Below are positions 24,134 through 32,300 of a stretch of 64,000 bases of DNA, in pieces. The notes below the pieces were generated by a model. It searched no databases, had not been told where the DNA came from, and saw nothing but the letters and a program-made list of their open reading frames with translations. This DNA is from Advenella sp. S44 (lineage in GTDB: Bacteria; Pseudomonadota; Gammaproteobacteria; Burkholderiales; Burkholderiaceae_B): positions 62,001-126,000 of the forward strand of contig NZ_NEXS01000011.1 in the NCBI RefSeq assembly GCF_002810445.1. Direction: 5' to 3'. The stretch's first letter is position 1. Each line of letters starts with the position of its first letter. Made by a program: the position numbers and the translations under genes.

Positions 24134-26884
24134 TTGACAATTTCAGGCGTTAAATTTAACCTTATGAAATCCTTCATGCGCCAACAAGTCTATGCCATGA
24201 CAAAACAAATACAGATCCAACAGCAGTCCCTGCGCTATACCAACATACACGACATTACAGCGGCATCCGGACAGGACCTATCCGCCTTTCCGTACGTCAT
24301 ACGCGTGCTTCTGGAGAACGTCTGTCGCCATAAGAGCTGGGGCGCCAACATTACCGAAAACGAAGTCGCTGCCCTGCTCAAGTGGAATGAAAACGTCGGC
24401 GCCGAACTTGCGTTACACGTGGCCAGGGTTATTCTGCCTGACTCCAGTGGCCTGCCGGTGCTTCAGGATCTGGCAGCACTGCGCGATGCCGTGGCGCGCA
24501 ATAACGGGGACCCCGCCACCGTCGACACTCAAGTTCCCGTTGACCTGATAGTGGATCATTCGCTGCAGGTGGACAACTGGAAGAATGCAGACGCGATGTC
24601 GCTTAATTTGCGTCGTGAATTTGAGCGCAACAACGAACGTTATGAGTTTCTGAAATGGGCACAACAAGCGTTCCGCGGCTTGCGTGTATTTCCCCCCGGC
24701 ACAGGTATCATCCACCAGGTCAATCTGGAGTACATTGCCTCTGTGGTCATGAAAGACGAGCGAAAAGACGGCGCCTGGCTGTATCCGGACTTTGTCATCG
24801 GCGGCGACTCGCATACGCCAATGATCAATGCGCTTGGCGTGCTGGGATGGGGCGTGGGTGGTATCGACGCGGAAGCGGCTTTGCTGGGACATGCCTATAC
24901 CTTCCCTATTCCAGAGGTAGTCGGCGTCAGGCTGGTCGGCAGCATCGCGCCCCCTGCCATGACAACAGATGCCGCTTTGCTTATTACTGAGGCGCTGCGC
25001 ATGGAAGGGGTTACGGGAACCATGATTGAATTCTTCGGCCCCGCGCTGCCGGCCCTGTCAGTCCAGGAACGCGCCACCATCGCAAACATGGCTCCCGAGT
25101 ATGGTGCCACTTGTGGTTTCTTTCCTGTCGATGTTCGAACACTTGAGTATCTGCTCAGTTCGGGCCGCGACCCGGCGCACGTGCATCTGATTGAAGCCTA
25201 CTGCAAAGCCAATGGGCTTTTCCGGTCTTCGCCTGAACAGGAACCCCGGTACAGTCGCGTGCTGGAAATCGACCTGTCGCGCGCACAACCCTCGGTTGCC
25301 GGGCCACGTCGGCCGCAGGATCGGCTGCCAATCCATGCCGTCGCTGCTGACTTCAGGCGCCGGCTGGATAAGCCCCTGTCCGAAGACGGATTCGGCGCGC
25401 ACAACAACGCCACCCGCCCGCCGCGCTCGTATATTTCCAGCATCGACGAGCTCGATCACGGCGCTGTCGTACTGGCTGCCATTACCTCGTGCACCAATAC
25501 CTCTAACCCAAGCGTTATGCTCGCCGCAGGGTTGATCGCCCGTAAAGCCGTAGCGCTCGGGCTGACTGTCCCGGCATGGGTCAAAACGTCGCTCGCACCG
25601 GGCTCACGCACTGTCACACGATATCTGAAAGATGCCGGCCTGCTTCAACCGTTGGCAACGCTTGGATTCCATCTGATCGGATATGGCTGCACGACTTGCG
25701 GCGGCAAGTCCGGGCCACTGGATGACGCGGTCATAGCGCAGATCGAAAAGAAAGGGCTTGTCGTCGCAGCCGCGCTGTCAGGCAATCGAAACTTTGAAGG
25801 TCGTATACACAAACTGATCCGCGCCAATTATATCGGTGCACCGCCGCTTGTCGTGGCCTATGCACTTGCCGGAAGAATCGACATCGATTTTGAGCGTGAC
25901 CCCGTGGGCCACGACAGCAACGGCAAAGCCATTTATCTGCAGGACGTTTGGCCAACGCCGGATGACATAGCCGCCTTGTTGCCGCTGGCCGGCAAGCCAG
26001 AGACTTTTTCCGAGACATATCACAGTGCAGTGATCGATACTCAAATGTGGCGCGATATGCATGCCCCCGAGGGAGTGCTGTTCCCTTGGAATCCCGACTC
26101 GCATTACCTCATTGAGCCCCCCTTTTTCAAGCATCCGTCAGATGGCGACGGACTGGCCAGGCTGGCGCAATCACTGGATGCCACCCGCGTTCTGGCCGCC
26201 TTCGGCGATTCCTTGACAACAGACCATATTTCTCCCGGGGGCGAGATACCCAGCGATACTCCCGCAGGCCAGTACCTGCTGGAGGCCGGTATCACGCCAC
26301 GCGATTTCAACAGCTACGTTGCGCGTCGCTGCAATTATCAAATCATGACACGCGCGACATTCGCCAATATCCGCACTAAAAACCAATTGGTGCCGGAAGT
26401 TGAAGGCGGCTTTACCCGGTATTTTCCGGACGACATAGAAATGACGATATTTGAGGCGGCAACGCGCTATCAACAGGAAGGCCATGCAACAATTATCCTG
26501 GCCGGCAAAGAATACGGCACCGGCAGCAGCCGCGACTGGGCAGCAAAGGGCACCGCCCTGCTGGGAATACAGGCGGTAATTGCCGAGTCCTATGAACGCA
26601 TCCACCGCGCCAACCTGGTCGGCATGGGAGTTCTGCCTTTGGCGTTCCAGGAAGGAGAAGGTTGGCGACAACTGGGTCTGACCGGCAGCGAATCTTTCCA
26701 TTTCGAAAACGTTGAAGCAGGAATTACGAACAGCGAACTCATCAACGTCAGCGCCCGACAGGATGGTCGCGAAATCCGCTTCCAGGTACGCCCGCAAGTG
26801 TTGACGGCCGCAGAGCGACACCTGATCATGGAAGGCGGCATTCCCCGCAGCGTGCTTCGCGGCTTCCTGCAAGCAAACGATTAA
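24134..26884 (+). CDS. Aconitate hydratase family protein, AcnA-like variant
   Basis: A protein of up to 916 residues with all four aconitase domains. Counting from the TTG at 24134, the [4Fe-4S] cysteines are C453 (SCTNTSNP), C519 and C522 (GYGCTTC); DSHT near 225 and GTGSSRDWAAKGT in the swivel domain are conserved. Active-site neighbours differ from housekeeping AcnA: CTTCGGKSG instead of CTTCIGNSG, and GGDSHTPMIN instead of GTDSHTTMIN. This suggests a substrate other than citrate. The true start is uncertain: TTG 24134 has GGGA upstream, while ATGs at 24164, 24176 and 24197 lack good sites. It heads a four-gene operon with two C-N hydrolases and CobW. Confidence 0.85.
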   Translation: MTISGVKFNLMKSFMRQQVYAMTKQIQIQQQSLRYTNIHDITAASGQDLSAFPYVIRVLLENVCRHKSWGANITENEVAALLKWNENVGAELALHVARVILPDSSGLPVLQDLAALRDAVARNNGDPATVDTQVPVDLIVDHSLQVDNWKNADAMSLNLRREFERNNERYEFLKWAQQAFRGLRVFPPGTGIIHQVNLEYIASVVMKDERKDGAWLYPDFVIGGDSHTPMINALGVLGWGVGGIDAEAALLGHAYTFPIPEVVGVRLVGSIAPPAMTTDAALLITEALRMEGVTGTMIEFFGPALPALSVQERATIANMAPEYGATCGFFPVDVRTLEYLLSSGRDPAHVHLIEAYCKANGLFRSSPEQEPRYSRVLEIDLSRAQPSVAGPRRPQDRLPIHAVAADFRRRLDKPLSEDGFGAHNNATRPPRSYISSIDELDHGAVVLAAITSCTNTSNPSVMLAAGLIARKAVALGLTVPAWVKTSLAPGSRTVTRYLKDAGLLQPLATLGFHLIGYGCTTCGGKSGPLDDAVIAQIEKKGLVVAAALSGNRNFEGRIHKLIRANYIGAPPLVVAYALAGRIDIDFERDPVGHDSNGKAIYLQDVWPTPDDIAALLPLAGKPETFSETYHSAVIDTQMWRDMHAPEGVLFPWNPDSHYLIEPPFFKHPSDGDGLARLAQSLDATRVLAAFGDSLTTDHISPGGEIPSDTPAGQYLLEAGITPRDFNSYVARRCNYQIMTRATFANIRTKNQLVPEVEGGFTRYFPDDIEMTIFEAATRYQQEGHATIILAGKEYGTGSSRDWAAKGTALLGIQAVIAESYERIHRANLVGMGVLPLAFQEGEGWRQLGLTGSESFHFENVEAGITNSELINVSARQDGREIRFQVRPQVLTAAERHLIMEGGIPRSVLRGFLQAND

Positions 26885-26936
26885 CCCGATACTGCACACC
26901 CCCGGCTCAACACTTAACAATACTGAAGACGACACT

Positions 26937-28307
26937 ATGGAACTGGACCTCGTACTGACCAATACCCAAATCATGCTGCCTGGCAAGGGCCTGACACCAG
27001 GCCAGATCGGAATACGCAATGGCCGCATTGCACTCATTGTCGAGCCCAACGCCCGCCTCCAGGCAGCGGAAACGATAGACTGTGAGGGGCTCTGGACATT
27101 GCCCGGCGTTATTGACCCGCATGTGCATTTCGGTTTCGGCTCTCCTGAGACAGATTTCGAGACTGAGTCTCGCTTTGCTGCGCTGGGCGGCACGACAACC
27201 GTATTATCATTCCATCGCTCAGCAGACATACGCGACTCATTTGATGCCGTCCGCGAGCGCGCACAGAATCAAAGCTGTATTGATTTCGGCTTTCATTTTG
27301 GCATTACCAGTCATTTGCATGTTGAAACGTTGAGCGAGATCTCCCATCAGTTTGGCGTCCCTTCCTATAAGCTCTACATGATGTACAAAGGCGCATCGGG
27401 CTTGTCCAAAGGTTTCACTGACATCGACGACGGCCTGTTGTTCGCCGCGCTGCGCGAAACAGCCAAGATTCCTGGCGCGGTGCTCGGCGTGCACTGCGAG
27501 AACGTGGAAGTGATCCCCTTGCTGCGCGATCCCTTGCGGGCCGCCGGACGTGACGACTTGAAAGCATGGAACGAACAAAGTCCCGATTTCTTGGAAGCGG
27601 AAAACGTGCATCGCGTGTGCTACTTCGCCACAAAGACAGGCACCCCCGTCAACATTGTGCATCTGAGCAGCCGCGAAGCGCTGAACGAAGTACGCCGCCA
27701 CCGGCTTACCCCGAACGCGCCGCCCATGTACGTCGAAACATGTCCGCACTATCTTTTTCTGAACGACGAATCCTCTGCCGGCACCTATGCCAAAGTCAAT
27801 CCACCCGTTCGCGGGCAGGACGACGTCGAAGCAATGTGGGAAGGCGTGCTGGACGGCTCGGTAACGACCATTGGCTCGGATCATGTGCCTCGCAAGCGTG
27901 AAACAAAAGACAAGGACATCTGGGCAGCCAGCAATGGTTTTCCGGGTACCGGCATGATTTTGCCCATCCTGCTGCACGAGGGCTATCACAAGCGCAAGGT
28001 TCCGCTTGAAACCTTGATCAAAGTGGCAAGTGAAAATGCCGCGAAGATTTACGGCATGCCGGACAAAGGCAGCATAGAAATCGGCAAAGACGCAGACCTG
28101 TTGATTGTCGATCCAAATCTTGAGAAAACGGTCGATCCTGACACGCTGGAGTCCAACTCTGACTACTCACCCTACGAAGGAATGACACTCAAAGGCTGGC
28201 CGGTCAGAACACTGGTGCGGGGCCGGACCGTTGCCGTGGATGGGAAGATCACGCAAGACGCTAGCAATCTCCCAGGCGGGCGCTTCCTGCGTCGCCTGAA
28301 TCCTTAA
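26937..28307 (+). CDS. Dihydropyrimidinase/hydantoinase-like cyclic amidohydrolase
   Basis: A 456-residue binuclear-metal amidohydrolase. All metal ligands can be found: H62 and H64 in PGVIDPHVHF, the probably carboxylated K151 in YMMYKG, the histidines of GVHCEN and NIVHLSS, and the aspartate of IGSDHVPR. The family opens cyclic amides: dihydropyrimidines, hydantoins, allantoin, and in some members imides. The substrate-loop residues differ enough that I cannot name the substrate. It follows the aconitase by 52 bases and precedes an isochorismatase-type hydrolase, a combination expected for ring opening followed by release of ammonia or a carbamoyl group. Confidence 0.86.
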   Translation: MELDLVLTNTQIMLPGKGLTPGQIGIRNGRIALIVEPNARLQAAETIDCEGLWTLPGVIDPHVHFGFGSPETDFETESRFAALGGTTTVLSFHRSADIRDSFDAVRERAQNQSCIDFGFHFGITSHLHVETLSEISHQFGVPSYKLYMMYKGASGLSKGFTDIDDGLLFAALRETAKIPGAVLGVHCENVEVIPLLRDPLRAAGRDDLKAWNEQSPDFLEAENVHRVCYFATKTGTPVNIVHLSSREALNEVRRHRLTPNAPPMYVETCPHYLFLNDESSAGTYAKVNPPVRGQDDVEAMWEGVLDGSVTTIGSDHVPRKRETKDKDIWAASNGFPGTGMILPILLHEGYHKRKVPLETLIKVASENAAKIYGMPDKGSIEIGKDADLLIVDPNLEKTVDPDTLESNSDYSPYEGMTLKGWPVRTLVRGRTVAVDGKITQDASNLPGGRFLRRLNP

Positions 28308-28336
28308 TAACCCAACTTTGATTTATAGGAACAAAC

Positions 28337-29062
28337 ATGAGTGAAACCAAGCGGATTTGGGAAGATTTCCTCACCGAGCGCGACAAACAGGTTTTCCAGG
28401 CCGCCGGCTACGGCAAACGTGGCGGCTTCGGCAAACGCCCTGCTCTGTTTATCATCGATGTGCAATACAATTTTTGCGGCGATACGCCACAAGACATTTT
28501 GGAAGGCCTCAAGCAATACCGCACGCATTGCGGCAAAGAGGCCTGGGACGCTGTCGCGCACATGGTGCCTTTGCTTGAACTGGCCCGCGAAAAGAACATT
28601 CCAGTTTTTTATACAGAAAGTGGCCGTCGGCCTGACCTTCTGGATAGCGGCGTTCAGGTTGGAAAAAACCATCGTGGCGGTGAAAAAACCGTTGTGGCCA
28701 ATACCCACGCCACCGAAACCGTTGCCCCGCTGGCGCCACGCCCGCAGGATATCCGAATTACCAAACAGAAACCCTCATGCTTTTTCGGCACCATCTTCAT
28801 GAGCCATCTGAATTTTTTCGATGTCGATACGCTGATATTAGTAGGCTGCGCCACCTCTGGCTGCCTGCGCGCGACAACGGTCGATGCATATTCATATAAT
28901 TTCAAGGTAATCATTCCAGAAGAGGCGACCTTCGACCGGTTCCAGGCAAGCCACGCGGTCAACTTGTTCGATATGAATTGCAAGTACGCAGATGTGATCC
29001 CAACTGCAGAAGTTGCTGATTATTTGCGCGAGCTGCCGGATTCAGAACGTGGCGCAGCATGA
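28337..29062 (+). CDS. Isochorismatase-like cysteine hydrolase (amidase type)
   Basis: A 241-residue cysteine hydrolase. The catalytic triad reads D41 (FIIDVQ), K145 (KQKPSCF) and C176 (CATSGCLRATTVDA), with the cis-peptide VGCATS before the helix. The N-terminal extension of about 35 residues and the overall pattern resemble N-carbamoylsarcosine amidase and maleamate amidohydrolase rather than nicotinamidase or isochorismatase. The predicted role is hydrolysis of the half-amide or N-carbamoyl acid produced by the preceding ring-opening enzyme. AGGAACAAAC lies before the ATG, 29 bases after the upstream stop. Confidence 0.85.
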   Translation: MSETKRIWEDFLTERDKQVFQAAGYGKRGGFGKRPALFIIDVQYNFCGDTPQDILEGLKQYRTHCGKEAWDAVAHMVPLLELAREKNIPVFYTESGRRPDLLDSGVQVGKNHRGGEKTVVANTHATETVAPLAPRPQDIRITKQKPSCFFGTIFMSHLNFFDVDTLILVGCATSGCLRATTVDAYSYNFKVIIPEEATFDRFQASHAVNLFDMNCKYADVIPTAEVADYLRELPDSERGAA

Positions 29063-29087
29063 CTATTAACGCGAAAGGTTTCGTCTA

Positions 29088-30083
29088 ATGTCCGACCGAA
29101 CAGGCTCGATCACTTCGCAACCGACGCCTGTCTTTCTGCTAACGGGGTTTCTCGGCAGCGGGAAGACAAGCCTGTTGAGCCGCTTAATACATCGTCCCGA
29201 GTTCTCCGATACCGCCGTCATTATTAACGAGTTCGGTAAAGTTGGACTGGACCATCTTCTGGTGGATCAGTCCAGCGATACCGACATTGTTTTGCTGGAT
29301 TCCGGATGCCTGTGCTGCGCCATGAGCGGCTCCTTGCAGGAAAGCCTGGAGTCGCTTTATTACCGCCGGCTCAGACAAGAGATACCTCACTTTGACCGGA
29401 TTGTCATCGAAACCTCCGGGCTCGCCGACCCGGGCGCCATTATCAACGCGATTGGCGGCGATCCCGCTATTGCACGCCGATTCCGCCTGGCGGGCATCAT
29501 TACCACGATCGACGCCATTCATGGGCTGGAAGCCATCAGTTCCTATCGCGAGGCGGCGACCCAGCTTGCCGTAGCAGATCATCTCATTCTCACCAAGACC
29601 GATCTGCTGGAAAATCCTTCAGCAATCGGGAATCTGCAACAGGACCTGAGCATTCGCAACCCTCATGCCGAAATACAAATCGGACCGACGCTGGACGCAG
29701 CGGGAATAGGCCGGCTACTCGCGAATACCGATGACCGGCCTCGGCAGTTGCCGGCCATAAGTGACCGAACTTCTTTGCTGGGACACGTTTTCAGATATGG
29801 GATTACGGCGCACACCTTTCACATCAATAAGCCAGTATGCTGGGAAGATTATGCCAACTGGGTCCATGTCATGCAACGACAGCACGGCGAAGCATTGCTG
29901 CGCGCCAAGGGCATCCTGTGCATGGAGGATGGCGACTACTACGCCGTTCATGGCGTGCACCACCTTTTTAGCGCGCCCCGACAACTGCGCCGTGCCGTTG
30001 AAGAGCAGCAGCAAGGTGCTCTGGTGCTGATTACTGAAAAGCTCAGTCGAGAAGAGTTGGAAGCGGCCATCGCGCTTCTGTAG
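29088..30083 (+). CDS. CobW/COG0523 family GTP-dependent metallochaperone
   Basis: A 331-residue G3E GTPase. The Walker A is LTGFLGSGKTSLL (about 18-30), the metal-binding CxCC motif is SGCLCCAMSG, the switch region is ETSGLADPG, and the base-recognition motif is TKTDL. A CobW C-terminal domain with HxFHI-type strands follows. COG0523 proteins deliver Zn, Co or other metals to client enzymes. The natural clients here are the binuclear-metal hydrolase two genes upstream and perhaps other metalloenzymes of the operon. It is the last gene before the convergent GntR gene. Confidence 0.87.
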   Translation: MSDRTGSITSQPTPVFLLTGFLGSGKTSLLSRLIHRPEFSDTAVIINEFGKVGLDHLLVDQSSDTDIVLLDSGCLCCAMSGSLQESLESLYYRRLRQEIPHFDRIVIETSGLADPGAIINAIGGDPAIARRFRLAGIITTIDAIHGLEAISSYREAATQLAVADHLILTKTDLLENPSAIGNLQQDLSIRNPHAEIQIGPTLDAAGIGRLLANTDDRPRQLPAISDRTSLLGHVFRYGITAHTFHINKPVCWEDYANWVHVMQRQHGEALLRAKGILCMEDGDYYAVHGVHHLFSAPRQLRRAVEEQQQGALVLITEKLSREELEAAIALL

Positions 30084-30178
30084 AAACAGAGACGAGCAGA
30101 CCCCATCGGGCTCCGCTTACCGTGGTAAAACCGCCCCCCGCAGCCTCGTCATCAAATCGTCGCAGACTCATCAATCGC

Positions 30179-30853
30179 CTAAACCGGCAAATGATGAACA
30201 AGGTGCGCTGCCGCACGTTCAATATGTGAGCGCATCAGGGACTCAGCCAGATCTCCATCACGGCTTTTTATGGCCCGCACAATCTGCCAATGTTCGGCGT
30301 ATGCGTCATCCTTACGCTCAAGCACGGTGCCCGAGTGCCGACGATAAATGCGAAGCAGATGATACAGATCGCTGCAGAGCGCCGCGATAATTCGCTGGTT
30401 GCCGCAAGCGCGGACAATACGCTCGTGAAAATCAAATATCCGGGGCGGCTCGGCTCCGGTGGCGCGCAGTTGGCGGTCTTGCTCCATCTCATTGAGCAGT
30501 GCGGCTATCTCCTGATCCGACATGCGTTGTGTCGCAAGATTGCATGCCATGCCCTCCAGGGCCATACGCATCTGGAACAGTTCCAGTGCGGATTCAGCCG
30601 AGAGTGACATAACCCGCGCCTTGATGTATGGTTCACGAGTAACAAGCTGAATGCCCTGCAACCGCCGGATGGCTTCGCGCACGGGGCCTCGGCTTACGCC
30701 GAACTCTTGCGCCATTGATGCTTCATTAATGACACTGTCCGGAGCTAATCTGCCGTCATATATGGCATCCAGAATGCGTTGGAACACGGTGTCCGCCAAG
30801 GGAATTTGAGTCTCTTGTTTATTGATTGTGTTTTCGGTCGTGCTCATGTTCAT
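30179..30853 (-). CDS. GntR family regulator, FCD type
   Basis: A 224-residue regulator with a winged helix at about residues 20-80 (IYDGRLAPDSVINEASMAQEFGVSRGPVREAIRRLQ) and a helical FCD domain in which FDFHERIVRACGN, RRHSG and HWQIVRAI carry the usual metal-binding histidines and aspartate. It is convergent with the CobW gene and upstream of a Bug gene. The inverted repeat before its start and the 13-mer shared with the aconitase promoter make it the best candidate repressor of the two catabolic operons at 20.4-30.1 kb. Confidence 0.88.
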   Translation of the reverse strand: MNMSTTENTINKQETQIPLADTVFQRILDAIYDGRLAPDSVINEASMAQEFGVSRGPVREAIRRLQGIQLVTREPYIKARVMSLSAESALELFQMRMALEGMACNLATQRMSDQEIAALLNEMEQDRQLRATGAEPPRIFDFHERIVRACGNQRIIAALCSDLYHLLRIYRRHSGTVLERKDDAYAEHWQIVRAIKSRDGDLAESLMRSHIERAAAHLVHHLPV

Positions 30854-30877
30854 AGTGAGCCGTAGCCTATCAAATAC

Positions 30878-30906
30878 GATGTAAAAGTGTCAACTCTTTT
30901 TACATC
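30878..30906. promoter_or_regulatory. GATGTAAAA-N11-TTTTACATC inverted repeat, probable GntR operator
   Basis: Perfect 9-base arms at 30878-30886 and 30898-30906 lie 25 bases upstream of the GntR start. The spacer contains most of TGTCAACTCTTTT, the 13-mer that also occurs at 23971-23983 in the aconitase/lyase divergent promoter. This fits autoregulation. The rest of the 383-base gap (30854-31236) holds no gene that I can support. Confidence 0.5.
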
Positions 30907-31200
30907 ATCAAACAACCCAAGCGAACAAAGCGCCCAGCCACTGTTTCATCCCGCCACAACCGCTTTCTATTGATGTGTCAGCATTCCGTTCGAAAGACAA
31001 GACTGCACGCCACATGTGATTACGTCCACGGCAGAACATGGATTTCTTTGCGACCTTGTTTGGTCTGCCGCAAGGCCATCGGCAGGTCGAAGAGCGTGTA
31101 TCAATGAACCGAATTCCGAGGCCCTGCTGTGTTGGTCGGCAGGGGCCTCACCTTTGATCAGGTGGCATCTCACAGAATCCGGCCCCACCGCACCGAAACG

Positions 31201-31225
31201 GCAGGCCGCAATGAGCACGGCCTGC
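31201..31225 (-). terminator. Hairpin downstream of Bug gene
   Basis: GCAGGCCG (31201-31208) pairs perfectly with CGGCCTGC (31218-31225) across a 9-base loop, 11 bases after the stop of the leftward Bug gene. The stem is GC-rich but is followed on that strand only by CGTTTCGG, so the T-run is weak. It may be a poor intrinsic terminator or an mRNA 3'-end stabiliser. Confidence 0.4.
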
Positions 31226-31236
31226 ACGATCCGGCG

Positions 31237-32229
31237 TTAGTCTATTTTCAGGTTTGTTGCCTTCACAACCTCACCCCATTTGTTCACTTCGCTCTGGACG
31301 AATGCCTTGAATGAAGCCGGTGTGTTGGGTGCAGTGGGCATCAAGAAGCCATTATTGCTGTACTTTTCGATCAATGCGGGATCTGCAAGTGCCTTGTTAA
31401 GCGCCACATTGACTTTCTCGATAATCGCCGGCGGCGTTTCCGCGGGGGCCAATATACCGAACCAGGCGGCCACGTTAAAGTCTGCTACCCCGGACTCGGC
31501 AATCGTCGGAATTTCCGGAGCGAACGGTACACGTTCTGCGGTGGTCACAGCCAGTCCGGTAAGTTTGCCTGAGCGCACATGAGGCAGCAATGGGGGCAGG
31601 TTATCAAAAATCGAAGAAACCTGTCCGCCCAGCAAATCGGCTACTGCCGGGCCGCTGCCACGATAAGGCACGTGCAAAATTGAAATACCGGCTTTCATTT
31701 TGAACAGCTCACAACCAAGATGCGCCGAGGAACCGCTGCCTGGCGAGGCGCACGTCAGCGCATCCGGGTTCTTCTTTGCATACTCAATATATTCCTTGAC
31801 AGTCTTGACCGGCACCTTGGGGTTGACGGCCATAATATTGGGCACAATATTCAAGAGGCCGACTGCCGCAAAATCCTTCATAGGGTCATATCCCAGTTTC
31901 GAATACAGAGAGGGATTAATTGCAGTTGAAATTGATCCGACCAGCAGCGTATAGCCGTCAGCCTTGGATTTGGCAACATATTCGGCGCCAATATTGCTAT
32001 TTGCGCCAGGTTTGTTTTCCACGATGAATGGCTGACCCAGTTCCTTGGAAAGCATATCGGCCATCAAACGCGCACTGATGTCCGTTGTGCCACCTGGCGC
32101 GTAGCCAACAACCAGCTTGACGGGTTTGGCCGGGTAGTCCGTCGCGGCATCGGCCGCATAAGTCAGCGGTGCGGCCAGCAGCCCTAATACGGCAGCCAGG
32201 TTAGTCAGTTGGTGTTTTATGTGTTTCAT
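31237..32229 (-). CDS. Bug family TTT solute receptor
   Basis: A 330-residue receptor. The Sec signal is MKHIKHQLTNLAAVLGLLAAPLTYAADA; motifs are YPAKPVKLVVGYAPGGTTD, VENKPGANSN, ADGYTLLVG, HVPYRGSGPAVADLLGG and PTIAESGVADF. It lies 72 bases after an FMN-dependent hydroxyacid oxidase gene on the same strand, so a 2-hydroxy acid is a likely ligand. Confidence 0.9.
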   Translation of the reverse strand: MKHIKHQLTNLAAVLGLLAAPLTYAADAATDYPAKPVKLVVGYAPGGTTDISARLMADMLSKELGQPFIVENKPGANSNIGAEYVAKSKADGYTLLVGSISTAINPSLYSKLGYDPMKDFAAVGLLNIVPNIMAVNPKVPVKTVKEYIEYAKKNPDALTCASPGSGSSAHLGCELFKMKAGISILHVPYRGSGPAVADLLGGQVSSIFDNLPPLLPHVRSGKLTGLAVTTAERVPFAPEIPTIAESGVADFNVAAWFGILAPAETPPAIIEKVNVALNKALADPALIEKYSNNGFLMPTAPNTPASFKAFVQSEVNKWGEVVKATNLKID

Positions 32230-32300
32230 GGTTCCTCCAATAAAGTATCATCGCCCGGCAGCGCCGGGCGCATCGTTTTCTTGCTCTGTTGAGCGTTTGA

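Noticed and set aside
24134-26884. Housekeeping TCA-cycle aconitase
   Set aside because: Altered cluster-loop residues and its place in an operon with C-N hydrolases and CobW favour a specialised hydratase, though citrate activity cannot be excluded.
26171-27229. 352-codon leftward open frame
   Set aside because: Antisense to the aconitase C-terminus and the hydantoinase start; Ser/Arg-rich translation without motifs.
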